Source: Sphingomonas folli (GTDB lineage: Bacteria > Pseudomonadota > Alphaproteobacteria > Sphingomonadales > Sphingomonadaceae). Taken from it: 64,000 nucleotides of DNA. The notes beneath the pieces were generated by a model that saw nothing but the letters and a program-made list of their open reading frames with translations, was not told the origin of the DNA and did not search any database. The stretch is from positions 186,001 to 250,000 of the forward strand of contig NZ_JAHXZL010000003.1 of NCBI RefSeq assembly GCF_019429525.1, given 5' to 3'. Below are positions 7,557 to 16,050 of this stretch, piece by piece (the first letter of the stretch is position 1; each line of letters begins with the position of its first letter). The position numbers and the translations under genes are program-made.

Positions 7557-9023
7557 ATGCCGACGGCAGCTCCACTCTCCGCCCAGCCGACCCTCCGCCA
7601 CCTCGAGCAGCTGATCGCGCAGCTGCTCGACGGCGTGATCCTGCTGGATCCGACCGGGACGCTGCTCACCGCCAACGCCGCCGCGCTCGCGATGCACGGC
7701 GTGACCGAGGTGAGCGAGCTGGGCGCGACCGCCGACGAATACGCCCGGCGCTTCACCATGTGGGGCGCCGAGCACCGGCTGCTCAGGCACCGCGAATATC
7801 CGCTCTTCCGCGTCCTGGCGGGCGAAGCGATGCCCGACCTGATCGTCGAGGTCGCGCCGGCGGGCTGCGACGAGGCGCGCTGGGTCCATCAGGTGCGCGA
7901 CGTCGTCATGGACGTCGACGGCGGCGAGCCCGACTATCTCGCGGTGGTGCTGTGCGACGTGTCGAAGAGGTTCGACGCCGAGGCCCGCTTCCGCGCCATG
8001 TTCCGCGCCAATCCAGCGCCGGCGCTGATCGTGCGGCAGCGCGATCTGAGGATCGCCAACGCCAACCCCGGTTTCCTCTCGCTCACCGGCTTCGCGCGCG
8101 AGCAGCTGGTCGAGCGCTCGCTGTTCGGGCTCGGCCTGCTCGGCGGCGTGCCCAGCCGCGCCGAGGTGCGCGGCCTGATCGACGCGGGCGCGGTGATCCC
8201 GCAGACCGAGGCCGAGTTGCTCTGCGCCGACGGCGGTCGGCGACTCGTCATCTTCGCCGGCCAGCCGATCGACGTGACCGAGGAGGACGCGCTGCTGCTC
8301 ACCTTCGCCGATCTGCAGCCGCGGCGCGAGGCGGAGCGCTCGCTGGCATCGAGCGAACGCGACCTCGAGGCGGTCTTCGACATGGCGCCGGTGGCGATGG
8401 TGATCGCCGATTCGGCGCATCGCGTGCTGCGCGTGAACGCCGCCTTCGGCGCGCTCTCGGGTCTCGCGGTCGTGCCCGGCGCGGGCGTGCCGGTCGGCGA
8501 GCTCGGCTGGTGGCAGAACGACGAGGCACGCGAGACACTCGAGCGCGACGTCGCGGAGCATGGCGCGGTCCGCGCCGGGGAGGCCGAGTTCGTGGCGCGC
8601 GACGGGAGCGAGCTGCGCTGCAGCGTCGCCGCGGAGCGGATCGGCACCGGCGATGCGACACGCGTGATCTGGGTGTATCAGGACGTGACGGAGCGCCGCC
8701 GCAGCGAGGCGGAGCTCGCCGACGCGATCGACGCGGTGCTGAAGGACACGCGCTGGCTCAGCCGCTCGATCCTCGACAAGCTCGCCACGCTGCGCCGGCC
8801 CACGCCGCAGCTGGCGCCCGCCGATCTCACCGCGCGCGAGCGCCAGGTGCTCGATCTGATCTGCGACGATCTCGACGACGCCGAGATCGCGGAGCGGCTG
8901 GCGATCACGCGCAACACGGTGCGCAACCACGTGGCGCGTATCTACGAGAAGACCGGCGCGACCCGCCGCAGCGGTGCCGTCGTCTGGGGGCGGGAGCGCG
9001 GCATGGGAACGCATCGCGCGTGA
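7557..9023 (+). CDS. Three-PAS LuxR-type transcriptional regulator
   Basis: This 488-residue cytosolic sensor-regulator carries three PAS units, at about 15-140 (QLLDGVILLDPTGTLLTANAA), 145-265 (NPAPALIVRQRDLRIANAN) and 270-385 (FDMAPVAMVIADSAHRVLRVNAAF, ending VIWVYQDVTERR). A LuxR/FixJ helix-turn-helix closes the protein at about 420-475 (LTARERQVLDLICDDLDDAE, then AITRNTVRNHVARIYEKTG). It has no receiver domain and no membrane segment. It therefore probably binds a ligand or cofactor through PAS and regulates directly. The start at 7557 follows a GA-rich Shine-Dalgarno region. A perfect 30-base dyad upstream may be its binding site. The next small gene may be translationally coupled. Confidence 0.85.
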   Translation: MPTAAPLSAQPTLRHLEQLIAQLLDGVILLDPTGTLLTANAAALAMHGVTEVSELGATADEYARRFTMWGAEHRLLRHREYPLFRVLAGEAMPDLIVEVAPAGCDEARWVHQVRDVVMDVDGGEPDYLAVVLCDVSKRFDAEARFRAMFRANPAPALIVRQRDLRIANANPGFLSLTGFAREQLVERSLFGLGLLGGVPSRAEVRGLIDAGAVIPQTEAELLCADGGRRLVIFAGQPIDVTEEDALLLTFADLQPRREAERSLASSERDLEAVFDMAPVAMVIADSAHRVLRVNAAFGALSGLAVVPGAGVPVGELGWWQNDEARETLERDVAEHGAVRAGEAEFVARDGSELRCSVAAERIGTGDATRVIWVYQDVTERRRSEAELADAIDAVLKDTRWLSRSILDKLATLRRPTPQLAPADLTARERQVLDLICDDLDDAEIAERLAITRNTVRNHVARIYEKTGATRRSGAVVWGRERGMGTHRA

Positions 9024-9109
9024 CCGACGATCGGGCGAGCCGCGCGGAGGGCATCACCGTCGGCGCGATCGGCGCCGAGGGATCATCGTCCAGTGAAAGG
9101 GGTAGGTCG

Positions 9110-9358
9110 GTGAGCACGATCTGGGACGAACATGCGGTCGCGTCGATGATGGGCGTCGACGGCTATCGCGTCATCGTCGACGAGGGGCGGCTCGATCGCG
9201 TGGTCGACCGGATCCTGCGGGAGCGACTCAGCCCGCGCGACATCCGGGTGTCGCTGCCGAACTGCCAGCGTCGCCCGTCGAGCTTCTGCGACGGCGAGCT
9301 GGCCGAACTGGTCCGGCGGCGGCGCATGTCGCTGGCCGAGCGAGACCGTGCCGGATGA
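9110..9358 (+). CDS. Small hypothetical protein
   Basis: I do not recognise this 82-residue soluble protein. It reads coherently (GVDGYRVIVDEGRLDRVVDR, then SPRDIRVSLPNC and ELAELVRRRRMSLAERD) and has one Cys pair about 12 residues apart. The GTG at 9110 follows an AAAGGGGTAGG ribosome-binding region. An alternative GTG at 9020 overlaps the LuxR gene's stop (GTGA) and would add 30 mostly low-complexity residues. Either way it seems to belong to the regulator's transcript. Confidence 0.5.
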   Translation: MSTIWDEHAVASMMGVDGYRVIVDEGRLDRVVDRILRERLSPRDIRVSLPNCQRRPSSFCDGELAELVRRRRMSLAERDRAG

Positions 9359-9424
9359 GAGTGCCGAGACCGCAACGACGATCCGCCTAGCGCGTTCGGG
9401 CCGGGTCACCCTAGGAGCGCCACC

Positions 9425-9568
9425 ATGACGGAGAAGAAGGGTAAGGGCAGCGCCACCGCGCAGAAGGCCAACGCCAAGGCCGCCAAGGAGGGCGAGAAGA
9501 ACCCGCGGAAATCGTCCGCGGCGCAGGCCGAACTGGGCAAGAAGGGCGGTAGGTCGAAGACGTCCTAG
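9425..9568 (+). CDS. Small basic Lys/Ala-rich protein
   Basis: This 47-residue protein is very rich in Lys, Ala and Gly and ends in LGKKGGRSKTS. The KKGG-type tail resembles small stress-associated KGG-motif proteins, but it is too short to assign. It starts at ATG after TAGGAGCGCCACC, a good Shine-Dalgarno. It may be a disordered nucleic-acid-binding protein. Confidence 0.6.
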   Translation: MTEKKGKGSATAQKANAKAAKEGEKNPRKSSAAQAELGKKGGRSKTS

Positions 9569-9656
9569 GACTCACTCGGCGCTGGCCGAGAGCGTGCGGG
9601 CCGACCGCGCCGAGCGCCGACTTGCCTGGGTTCCGGCGCGATGCGCCACACCGCCG

Positions 9657-10511
9657 TCACGCGCCGGCGAGGCGTGCCAGCAGCTCGTCCTCGGTGACGA
9701 TCTCGATCGACCGGCCCATGAGACGCAGCTCCTCCGCCCGGCGGTACTCGGCATGCGCGTGGACGAAGCGCCCGAACGGCTGCGTGCTGCTGATCACGAG
9801 GAGATGCGAGGTCGCCCCGACCGCGGCGGTGATGCGCGCGCCCTGCGCCGCGAGCCGGTGCGCGAGCGTGCCGTCGCGCGCCGCGCCCAGGATCGCGACC
9901 CGTTGGCCCGCCAGCGGCCCCGCGCTCGCCGCACGCGGGGCCGCGCGGCCCCGCTGAGCCGCGGGCGCGAGCCAGCCGGCGAGATCGATCCCCGTATGCG
10001 CGGTGGCCTTCACGACGACCATGCCCGCGACGCGCGCGTCGCTCAGCGCGTCATGATGCTTGTGGCGCAGCCTGAGATGCCGGGCGAGCAGGTTGAGGCG
10101 GTGGCTCGGCAGCTCGGGCCACGCGCGCTTCGCGACCCGCACGCTGTCGAGCCACGTGCACTCGATCGGCGGCAGGTCATGGGCCCGGCACGCGGCGGCG
10201 ATCGCCCCCTTGTCGAAGAGCGAGTGTGCCACCACGGTCCGCCCCGCCAGACAGGCCGCGATCGCGGCGTGCGCGTCGGCGAAGCTGGGCTGGCCGACCA
10301 CGTGGTCACAGCTGATGCCGTGGACGCGCATGTTGGACGGGGCGAACTCGTCGCGCGGGTCGATCAGGCTCTGCCACGCGAACACCTCGGCGCCGTCCTT
10401 GAAGCCGACGACGCCGATCTGGCAGATGCTGCTGACGCGCGCGCACGCGGTCTCCACGTCGACGGCGACGAAGTCGACGGGCGGGAGGCTGGCGGTCGGA
10501 TCGGCGTGCAC
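9657..10511 (-). CDS. DEDDh 3'-5' exonuclease with C-terminal BRCT domain
   Basis: This 284-residue protein has a DnaQ-like exonuclease domain at about 10-170. All acidic motifs are visible: FVAVDVETA (Exo I Asp and Glu), VAHSLFDKGAI (Exo II Asp) and HHDALSDARVAG (Exo III His and Asp). After a basic linker comes a BRCT-like domain (GQRVAILGAARDGTLAHRLA, then TSHLLVISSTQPFGRFVHA), the arrangement seen in DNA polymerase III epsilon-like exonucleases that are not part of the replicative core. It probably acts in repair or nucleic-acid turnover. It starts at GTG with AGGGG upstream. Confidence 0.88.
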   Translation of the reverse strand: MHADPTASLPPVDFVAVDVETACARVSSICQIGVVGFKDGAEVFAWQSLIDPRDEFAPSNMRVHGISCDHVVGQPSFADAHAAIAACLAGRTVVAHSLFDKGAIAAACRAHDLPPIECTWLDSVRVAKRAWPELPSHRLNLLARHLRLRHKHHDALSDARVAGMVVVKATAHTGIDLAGWLAPAAQRGRAAPRAASAGPLAGQRVAILGAARDGTLAHRLAAQGARITAAVGATSHLLVISSTQPFGRFVHAHAEYRRAEELRLMGRSIEIVTEDELLARLAGA

Positions 10512-10697
10512 GCGCGGCCCCTATCAGATCGGCGGCCGCGTGGCACGTCCGCGCCGCCCCGTCGGAGTATCGCGACCCGGCGGTAGGGCCGGGACGTGCC
10601 GCCTGCGCCCCGGAGGCCCCGCGGCGAACGCCGGCCTCCGGCGGCCCGGAACCACTCGCCCCGGTAGTCGCTAGAACGCTCGACAAGGGGAACGGCA

Positions 10698-11969
10698 TTG
10701 ACGCGATGGCAATGGCTCCTCCGCCTGCTCACGCGCAGGATGTGGTTCCGGGCGGCGCTGGTCTGCGCGTTCGGGGGCGCGCTGGCGCTGGCGAGCGCAC
10801 TGATCGGGCACACGATCTCCTACCAGTTCGCCGCGACCATCGGGGCCAAGTCGGTCGACGGCATCCTCACCATCTTGGCGTCGAGCATGCTGGCGGTCAC
10901 CACCTTCTCGCTGACCGCGATGGTATCGGCCTATTCGGGCGCGACCAGCACGATCACGCCGCGCGCCGTCCAGCTCCTCATCGACGACAGCACGGCGCAG
11001 AACACGCTCGCGACGTTCCTCGGCAGCTTCCTGTTCGCGATCGTCGGCATCGTCGCGCTGTCGACCGGGCTCTACGGCGAGACCGGACGAGTCATACTCC
11101 TGTTCGGCACGATCGTCGTCATCCTCTTCATCGTCGTGACGCTGCTGCGCTGGATCGAGCACATCGCGCGGTTCGGCCGCGTCTCCGACACGATCGATCG
11201 GGTCGAGCGCGCCGCGATGCGCGCGGTCGAGACGGTGGCCGTGCCGCTGGACCTGGGGCCCGGGACGGCCGCGCCGGACCGTCGTGGCATGACGCCGGTG
11301 AAGCCGACGACGATGGCGCGAGTCACGCACGTCGACGTCGCGGTACTGGGTGACGTCGCGGAGGCGATCGACGCGGACATTCACGTCCTCGCACTGCCCG
11401 GTAAACTCGTCGAGCCCGGGACGCCGATGGCGCTGGTCGCGGGCGACTGTGACAGCGCCGCGATCGACGAGATTCGGCAGGCGTTCACCTTGTCCCATCA
11501 CCGCACCTTCGACCACGATCCGCGCTTCGGCCTGGTGGTGCTGTCCGAGATCGCCTCGCGCGCATTGTCGCCGGCGGTCAACGATCCGGGCACGGCGATC
11601 GCGGCAATCGAGGCCAGCGCCCGCGTGATGCTGCGCCTCACGGACCGGCGGTCGTCGACCGATGCGGCCCCGCCCGCCCGGGTCCATGTTCCACCGATCC
11701 GGCTCACCGAGCTGCTCGACGACTGGTGTCGCCCGATCGCGCGCGACGGTGCCGCGATCGTCGAGGTCGGCGTCAGGCTGCAGAAAGCGCTGGCCGCGCT
11801 GGCCCGCCACGCCGAGGCGGCGCGTCCGCTCATCGACCGCGAGGCGCGGGACGCGGCGGCGCGCGCCGGAGCGGCCATGACGAGCGAGGCGGATCGCGCC
11901 CTGATCGAGCGGACCTACCAGGCCGGCTTCGCGGTCGCCCCGTCGGAACCTCGGCCGAACACCGGATGA
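10698..11969 (+). CDS. DUF2254 membrane protein
   Basis: This 423-residue membrane protein has four N-terminal transmembrane segments: one at about 15-40, a second at about 55-75 including AVTTFSLTAMVSAY, a third around FLGSFLFAIVGIVALSTGLYG and a fourth around VILLFGTIVVILFIVVTLL. A large soluble C-terminal domain follows. The segment SAYSGATSTITPRAVQLLI and the later ALSPAVNDPGTAIAAIE are hallmarks of DUF2254. The biochemical function is unknown. It starts at TTG 10698, with AAGGGG seven bases upstream. It appears monocistronic. Confidence 0.88.
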   Translation: MTRWQWLLRLLTRRMWFRAALVCAFGGALALASALIGHTISYQFAATIGAKSVDGILTILASSMLAVTTFSLTAMVSAYSGATSTITPRAVQLLIDDSTAQNTLATFLGSFLFAIVGIVALSTGLYGETGRVILLFGTIVVILFIVVTLLRWIEHIARFGRVSDTIDRVERAAMRAVETVAVPLDLGPGTAAPDRRGMTPVKPTTMARVTHVDVAVLGDVAEAIDADIHVLALPGKLVEPGTPMALVAGDCDSAAIDEIRQAFTLSHHRTFDHDPRFGLVVLSEIASRALSPAVNDPGTAIAAIEASARVMLRLTDRRSSTDAAPPARVHVPPIRLTELLDDWCRPIARDGAAIVEVGVRLQKALAALARHAEAARPLIDREARDAAARAGAAMTSEADRALIERTYQAGFAVAPSEPRPNTG

Positions 11970-12080
11970 GGGGATCGCCGCCGATCGCGACCGTTGAACT
12001 AGAACGCAGGTAAGTCGTTACGATGCTGATGAAAATCGACGGGCTCAGGTGATGCCCGCGCACATGAGACGGGAGGTCGC

Positions 12081-12515
12081 ATGGCCGAGCTGACGATGGA
12101 CGAGCTGTCGCGCAAGATGGCGAAGCTGGATTATGCCATGCTCACGACGCGGTCCGGCGCGGGCGTGCTCACGGCGCGGCCGATGAGCAACAACGGCGAC
12201 GTCGCGTACGAGGGGACAAGCTACTTCTTCGCCTACGCCGACTCGCGCAAGGTCTCGGACATACGCGCCGATGCGGCGGTCACGCTGGGCTATACCGGCG
12301 CGGCCGGAATGCTCGGCGGACCGCCGCTGTTCGTGTCGGTCGAGGGCCGGGCGGCGCTGATCGACGACAAGGCGCAGTTCGAGGCACATTGGACCAAGGA
12401 CCTCGACCGCTATTTCCCCCAGGGCATCGACACGCCCGGGATCGTCATGATCGCGGTCGGCGCCGGTCGCATCCGCTACTGGGACGGCGGCGACGAAGGC
12501 GAGATCGGCGCTTGA
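12081..12515 (+). CDS. PPOX-fold general stress protein 26-like
   Basis: This 144-residue pyridoxamine-5'-phosphate-oxidase-like split-barrel protein shows LDYAMLTTRSGAGVLTARPM, the family's first strand pair, plus YFFAYADSRKVSDIRADAAV and the C-terminal Trp-containing strand IRYWDGGDEG. Bacterial GSP26-type members bind FMN or FAD, and this length is normal. The start has a GGGAGG Shine-Dalgarno. Its stop overlaps the TTG of the glycosyltransferase (TTGA), so it may share a transcript with the tailoring operon that follows, though its function looks unrelated. Confidence 0.85.
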   Translation: MAELTMDELSRKMAKLDYAMLTTRSGAGVLTARPMSNNGDVAYEGTSYFFAYADSRKVSDIRADAAVTLGYTGAAGMLGGPPLFVSVEGRAALIDDKAQFEAHWTKDLDRYFPQGIDTPGIVMIAVGAGRIRYWDGGDEGEIGA

Positions 12516-13561
12516 GCCGCGTCGCCGGACGGGGCGACGCGCCGGCCGCACTCGCGATCTGCGTTCCCGCGCGCGACGAGGCGGCGCGGCTGCCGCGGCT
12601 GTTCGAGGGCCTCGAGCGGCTGACCGTGCCGCCCGGCGCCGCGGTGCACCTGTGCCTGCTCCTCGACGGTTGCATCGATCGCAGCGCCGCGATCGCGGCC
12701 GCCTACGCGCGGTGCAGTGTGCATCGGGTCCACGTCGGCTCGATGCCGCGGTCGGTACCCAACGCCGGGATCGCTCGCCACGCCGCGATGCTGCTGGGGG
12801 CGGCCGTGCTCGGGCGTGACGGTGGAGTCCTGCTCACCACCGACGCCGATAGCTGGCCCAGCGCCGACTGGCTCGACGTCACGCTCGCCGCGCTGCACCA
12901 GGCCGACGTGATCGCCGGCGACCTCGTCCGCCCCGGCGCGCCCGGCGACGATCAAGCGCAGGACCGTATCGAACATTATTACGCGCGGCTCCACGCACTG
13001 CGCCGGCGGGTCGACCCGGTCGCCTGGGAGGCACCGATGACTCACCACCGCGTCAGCGGCGCCAACATGGCCCTGCGAACCGAGACCTATGCGGCGCTGG
13101 GCGGCTTCGCGCCGCTCGCCAGCGGGGAGGACGCGCGGCTGGTGGACGATGCCGCGCGCGCCGGGCTGCGCGTCCGCCGTGACGCCGCCAGCGTGGTCCA
13201 TACCTCGGCGCGGCGGCGCGGCCGCGCGCGCGGCGGGCTCGCCTCGGGGCTGCGCGCGCTCGATCGCGCCGGCATCGCGGGCGTGCGCGTCGCCCACCCG
13301 GCCGACCAGCTGTGGCAGTATGAGCGCCACGCGCTCGCGCGCCGCACCCATGCCGCCGGCGACCTCGCCGTGCTGACCGCGGAGATCGGACTCGACGCGG
13401 ACCATCTGCGCGGCGTCGCGCGCGACTGCCCCAACGGCGAGGCCTTCGCGATGCGGGTCGTGCCGGTCGGGCCGGACGGGATGCGCCAGGTGCCGCTCGC
13501 CGTGGCCGAGGCGGCGCTGGCCACGCTGCTGACCGATCCGACCCCCGCGATCGCCGCGTGA
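12512..13561 (+). CDS. Family 2 glycosyltransferase of tailoring operon
   Basis: This 349-residue GT-A glycosyltransferase starts at TTG 12512, overlapping the previous stop. The nucleotide-binding start is LAICVPARDEAARLPRLFEGL. LLLDGCIDRSA follows, then the metal-binding DxD-like TTDADSWPSADWL, then the acceptor-side motif RVSGANMALRTETYAALGGF with GEDARLVDDAARAG. There is no transmembrane region, unlike NodC or chitin synthases, so the product is probably a soluble or small acceptor. It is the first of four genes that all overlap by four bases with the next (dehydrogenase, PIG-L deacetylase, NodS-like methyltransferase). I infer that it adds an N-acetylated sugar later deacetylated by the third gene product. 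Confidence 0.82.
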   Translation: MSRVAGRGDAPAALAICVPARDEAARLPRLFEGLERLTVPPGAAVHLCLLLDGCIDRSAAIAAAYARCSVHRVHVGSMPRSVPNAGIARHAAMLLGAAVLGRDGGVLLTTDADSWPSADWLDVTLAALHQADVIAGDLVRPGAPGDDQAQDRIEHYYARLHALRRRVDPVAWEAPMTHHRVSGANMALRTETYAALGGFAPLASGEDARLVDDAARAGLRVRRDAASVVHTSARRRGRARGGLASGLRALDRAGIAGVRVAHPADQLWQYERHALARRTHAAGDLAVLTAEIGLDADHLRGVARDCPNGEAFAMRVVPVGPDGMRQVPLAVAEAALATLLTDPTPAIAA

Positions 13562-14532
13562 CCGCGCTGCGCGCCCGGCTCGCCGAGCTCCAGCGCGAGC
13601 GCGGGAGTGTCGCCGACCCGCGGGACGCCACCGCGATGCTGACGCTGCTGCGCCTGCTCTACCGCGTCGGACGCGAGGACCTGCCGCTCGGTCGGCTGTT
13701 CGAGGGACACGTCGACGCCACGCAGATCGTCGCGCGCTACGGCGATGCCGCGCAGCGCGAGCGGCTGGGGGCGGCGGTGCGCGACGGCGCCGCGCTGGGC
13801 GTATGGAACGCCGACCTGCCCGGCGAACCGCTGCGGATCGACGGCGGCCGACTGAGCGGCGGGAAGAGCTTCGCCTCGGGCGCGGGGGTGCTGTCGCACG
13901 CGCTGGTCACGATCGACGCGGCGGGTGGGCGTCAGCTCGCGCTGCTCGATCTCGCCGCCGTATCGCCCGCGGTCGACCGGAGCGTCTGGCACGTGGTCGG
14001 CATGCAGCGCTCCGAGACGCACGTCGTACGCTGGCGCGACGTGCCGCTCGACGCCTCCGCGCTGGTCGGCGCGCCGGGCGACTATGTCCGCGAGCCGTGG
14101 TTCAGCGGCGGCGCGCTCCGCTTCGCCGCGGTGCAGGCGGGCGGCGTGGCGCGGCTGGTCGACGAGGTGCGCGACCATCTCGTCGCGGCGGGGCGCGCCG
14201 CCGACCCGCATCAGGCCGGGCGGTTGGCGCGGCTGTACGCGCTGGCGGAGGGCGCCGCGGCGGCGGTACGACGCGCCTCTGAGGGCTGGTTCGGGGCGGA
14301 GTCCGCGCGGCTGCCGCTCGTCGCCGCGGCGCGCGCCGCGGTCTATGCCGCGGGCGGCGAGGCGCTGGGCCTGGCGCAGGAGGCGGTCGGCGTCCAGGCG
14401 CTGTTCCGCGATCACCCGCTCGCCGCGACCCTCACCGACCTCGCCATGTACCTGCGCCAGCCCGGCCCCGACGCGCAGCGGATGGCGGTCGGCGCGGCCG
14501 TCGCGGCGGGCGCGCTGAGCCCGGCGCTGTGA
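13558..14532 (+). CDS. Short acyl-CoA dehydrogenase-like flavoprotein
   Basis: This 324-residue protein is shorter than typical acyl-CoA dehydrogenases (about 380-400). The N-terminal helical domain is reduced. The middle beta domain is recognisable (GVWNADLPGEPLRIDGGRLSG, KSFASGAGVLSHALV, VGMQRSETHVVRWRDVPL). The C-terminal helical domain includes AAARAAVYAAGGEALGLAQE and ends with the family's His/Pro-rich ATLTDLAMYLRQPGPD. The catalytic Glu could not be placed with confidence, so dehydrogenase activity is not assured. It starts at GTG 13558 overlapping the glycosyltransferase stop, and its own stop overlaps the PIG-L gene. It may desaturate or oxidise an acyl or aminoacyl group in the same product. 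Confidence 0.72.
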   Translation: MTALRARLAELQRERGSVADPRDATAMLTLLRLLYRVGREDLPLGRLFEGHVDATQIVARYGDAAQRERLGAAVRDGAALGVWNADLPGEPLRIDGGRLSGGKSFASGAGVLSHALVTIDAAGGRQLALLDLAAVSPAVDRSVWHVVGMQRSETHVVRWRDVPLDASALVGAPGDYVREPWFSGGALRFAAVQAGGVARLVDEVRDHLVAAGRAADPHQAGRLARLYALAEGAAAAVRRASEGWFGAESARLPLVAAARAAVYAAGGEALGLAQEAVGVQALFRDHPLAATLTDLAMYLRQPGPDAQRMAVGAAVAAGALSPAL

Positions 14533-15182
14533 GGGCGCACGTCGGCCGCCCGCGCGCACTGCTGGTGGTGGCGCCGCACCCGGACGACGAGGCGATCGCG
14601 GCGCACGCGCTGATCACCCGGCTGGCGCGCCGCGGCACGCGGGTCGCGATCCTGGTGGTGAGCGACGGCGCCGCCTCTCATCCGGGCAGCCGCACGTGGC
14701 CACGCGACCGGCTGGTGCACGAGCGCCGGCGCGAGACGCGCCGCGCGATGCGTCGCCTCGGCGTCGCCGCGGGCGCGGTCACCTTCCTCGACTTGCCCGA
14801 CGGTCGGCTCGCCGAACGGGCAGCGTCGGTAAGACGCGGCGTCCGACGGGCCGCCCGCGCGCTGCCCGCCCCGCTGCTCGCGCTGGCACCGTCGGACGAC
14901 GACGCGCATCCCGACCACCGCGTCGTCGCCGCCGCGGCGTGTCGCGCCCCGGGGGTGCGCTGGTGGCGCTACCCGGTGTGGCCCGCGGGGCAGCGGCTGC
15001 GCGGCGCGCGGTCGCTGCCGCTGAGCGCGCAGGAGCGGCTGGCGAAGCGGCACGCGATCCGCGGCTATCGCACCCAGGCGGGGCGGATCACCGACGACCC
15101 GACCGGCTTCGCGATGACGCGGGGCCAGATCGCCGCGTTCAGCCGCCCGCGCGAGCTGTTCGCCGCGGCGACGACGTCGTGA
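14529..15182 (+). CDS. PIG-L family N-deacetylase
   Basis: This 217-residue zinc-dependent de-N-acetylase belongs to the LmbE/PIG-L family, which removes acetyl from GlcNAc-type substrates (GlcNAc-inositol in mycothiol synthesis, GlcNAc-malate in bacillithiol synthesis). The first metal-binding motif, VVAPHPDDEAIAAHAL (His-Pro-Asp-Asp-Glu at about 17-21), and the second, DDDAHPDHR (about 124-131), are both intact. There is no signal peptide, so it acts in the cytosol. It starts at GTG overlapping the dehydrogenase stop and ends overlapping the methyltransferase GTG. Its position after a glycosyltransferase fits glycosylation followed by deacetylation. Confidence 0.88.
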   Translation: MRAHVGRPRALLVVAPHPDDEAIAAHALITRLARRGTRVAILVVSDGAASHPGSRTWPRDRLVHERRRETRRAMRRLGVAAGAVTFLDLPDGRLAERAASVRRGVRRAARALPAPLLALAPSDDDAHPDHRVVAAAACRAPGVRWWRYPVWPAGQRLRGARSLPLSAQERLAKRHAIRGYRTQAGRITDDPTGFAMTRGQIAAFSRPRELFAAATTS

Positions 15183-15757
15183 GCGCGATCACGCTGGCTG
15201 GGTTCGAGCAGACCTTCGCCGCCGATCCCGATCCGTGGCGCACCTTCTCGGACCGCGACGAGGCGGTGAAGCGCGACGCGATCGTCCACGCGCTGGGCGC
15301 CGGCGCGCACGGCCGCGTGCTCGAGCTGGCGGCGGGCAACGGCTCGAACAGTCGCGCTCTGGCCGCGCGCGCGCTGCGGCTCGACGCCACCGAGGCGACC
15401 GCGGCGGGTACGCGGCTGGTCGCAGCGGCGCTGGCGGGCCGCGGCGCGCGCGCGCGCGCGGTCCGGCTGGCGGTGCCGGCGCGCTTCCCGCGCGCGCGCT
15501 ACGACGCGGTGATCGTCGCCGAGCTGCTCTACTATCTCACGCCGCGCGCGATGGAGCGGACCGCGCGCGACCTCGCGCGCGCGCTGCGGCCCGGCGGCAC
15601 GCTCGTGCTGGCGCACCATCGCGTCGACTTCCACGATTTCGCGCAGCACGCCGCGGACCTCCAGCGCGTGTTCCTGCGTCGGACGGGACGGCCTTGGCAG
15701 GTGAGGACCGTGCGGCGGACGGGTCGGTGGATCGTGCTGGCGTGTCGCGCGGCCTGA
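15179..15757 (+). CDS. NodS-like SAM-dependent methyltransferase
   Basis: This 192-residue class I methyltransferase starts at GTG 15179. The N-terminal signature FEQTFAADPDPWRTFSDRDE (about 9-28) resembles NodS of rhizobia, which N-methylates the free amine of deacetylated chito-oligosaccharides. The SAM-binding loop is VLELAAGNGSNS (about 47-58), followed by the acidic motif LDATEATAAG and a catalytic-strand motif YDAVIVAELLYYLTPRA. It directly follows a deacetylase gene, with start/stop overlap. A reasonable inference is methylation of the amine that the deacetylase exposes. It is the last gene of the operon. Confidence 0.82.
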   Translation: MSAITLAGFEQTFAADPDPWRTFSDRDEAVKRDAIVHALGAGAHGRVLELAAGNGSNSRALAARALRLDATEATAAGTRLVAAALAGRGARARAVRLAVPARFPRARYDAVIVAELLYYLTPRAMERTARDLARALRPGGTLVLAHHRVDFHDFAQHAADLQRVFLRRTGRPWQVRTVRRTGRWIVLACRAA

Positions 15758-16050
15758 TCGCCGCAGCTTCTGCGGTGGCGGGGCGACCGCGGATCGCCCG
15801 CGCCATCCCGGCGGCGAGGCAGGTGCTCGACCGCTCCGCCGGTGCGCGGCGACGCTACGACGCCGCGGCCATGATCGCCCCCGCGCGCCTCCCGTCGACT
15901 CGTCGGAACGTCAGGCCTGATCGTCGCGTCGGTCCGCATCGTCGGCGGCGGTGACGCTACACGTCGATCGGCTCGCTCGACCCAGCTCGTCTCGTGATCG
16001 CCCGAGAATGATGCGATGAACCGTTAACTATCGTGCGACAAGGATGAGAC

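Noticed and set aside
12512..15757. True nodulation (nod) gene cluster
   Set aside because: No NodA, no NodC-type membrane chitin synthase and no CE4 NodB are present. Only the methyltransferase resembles NodS, so the product is something else.
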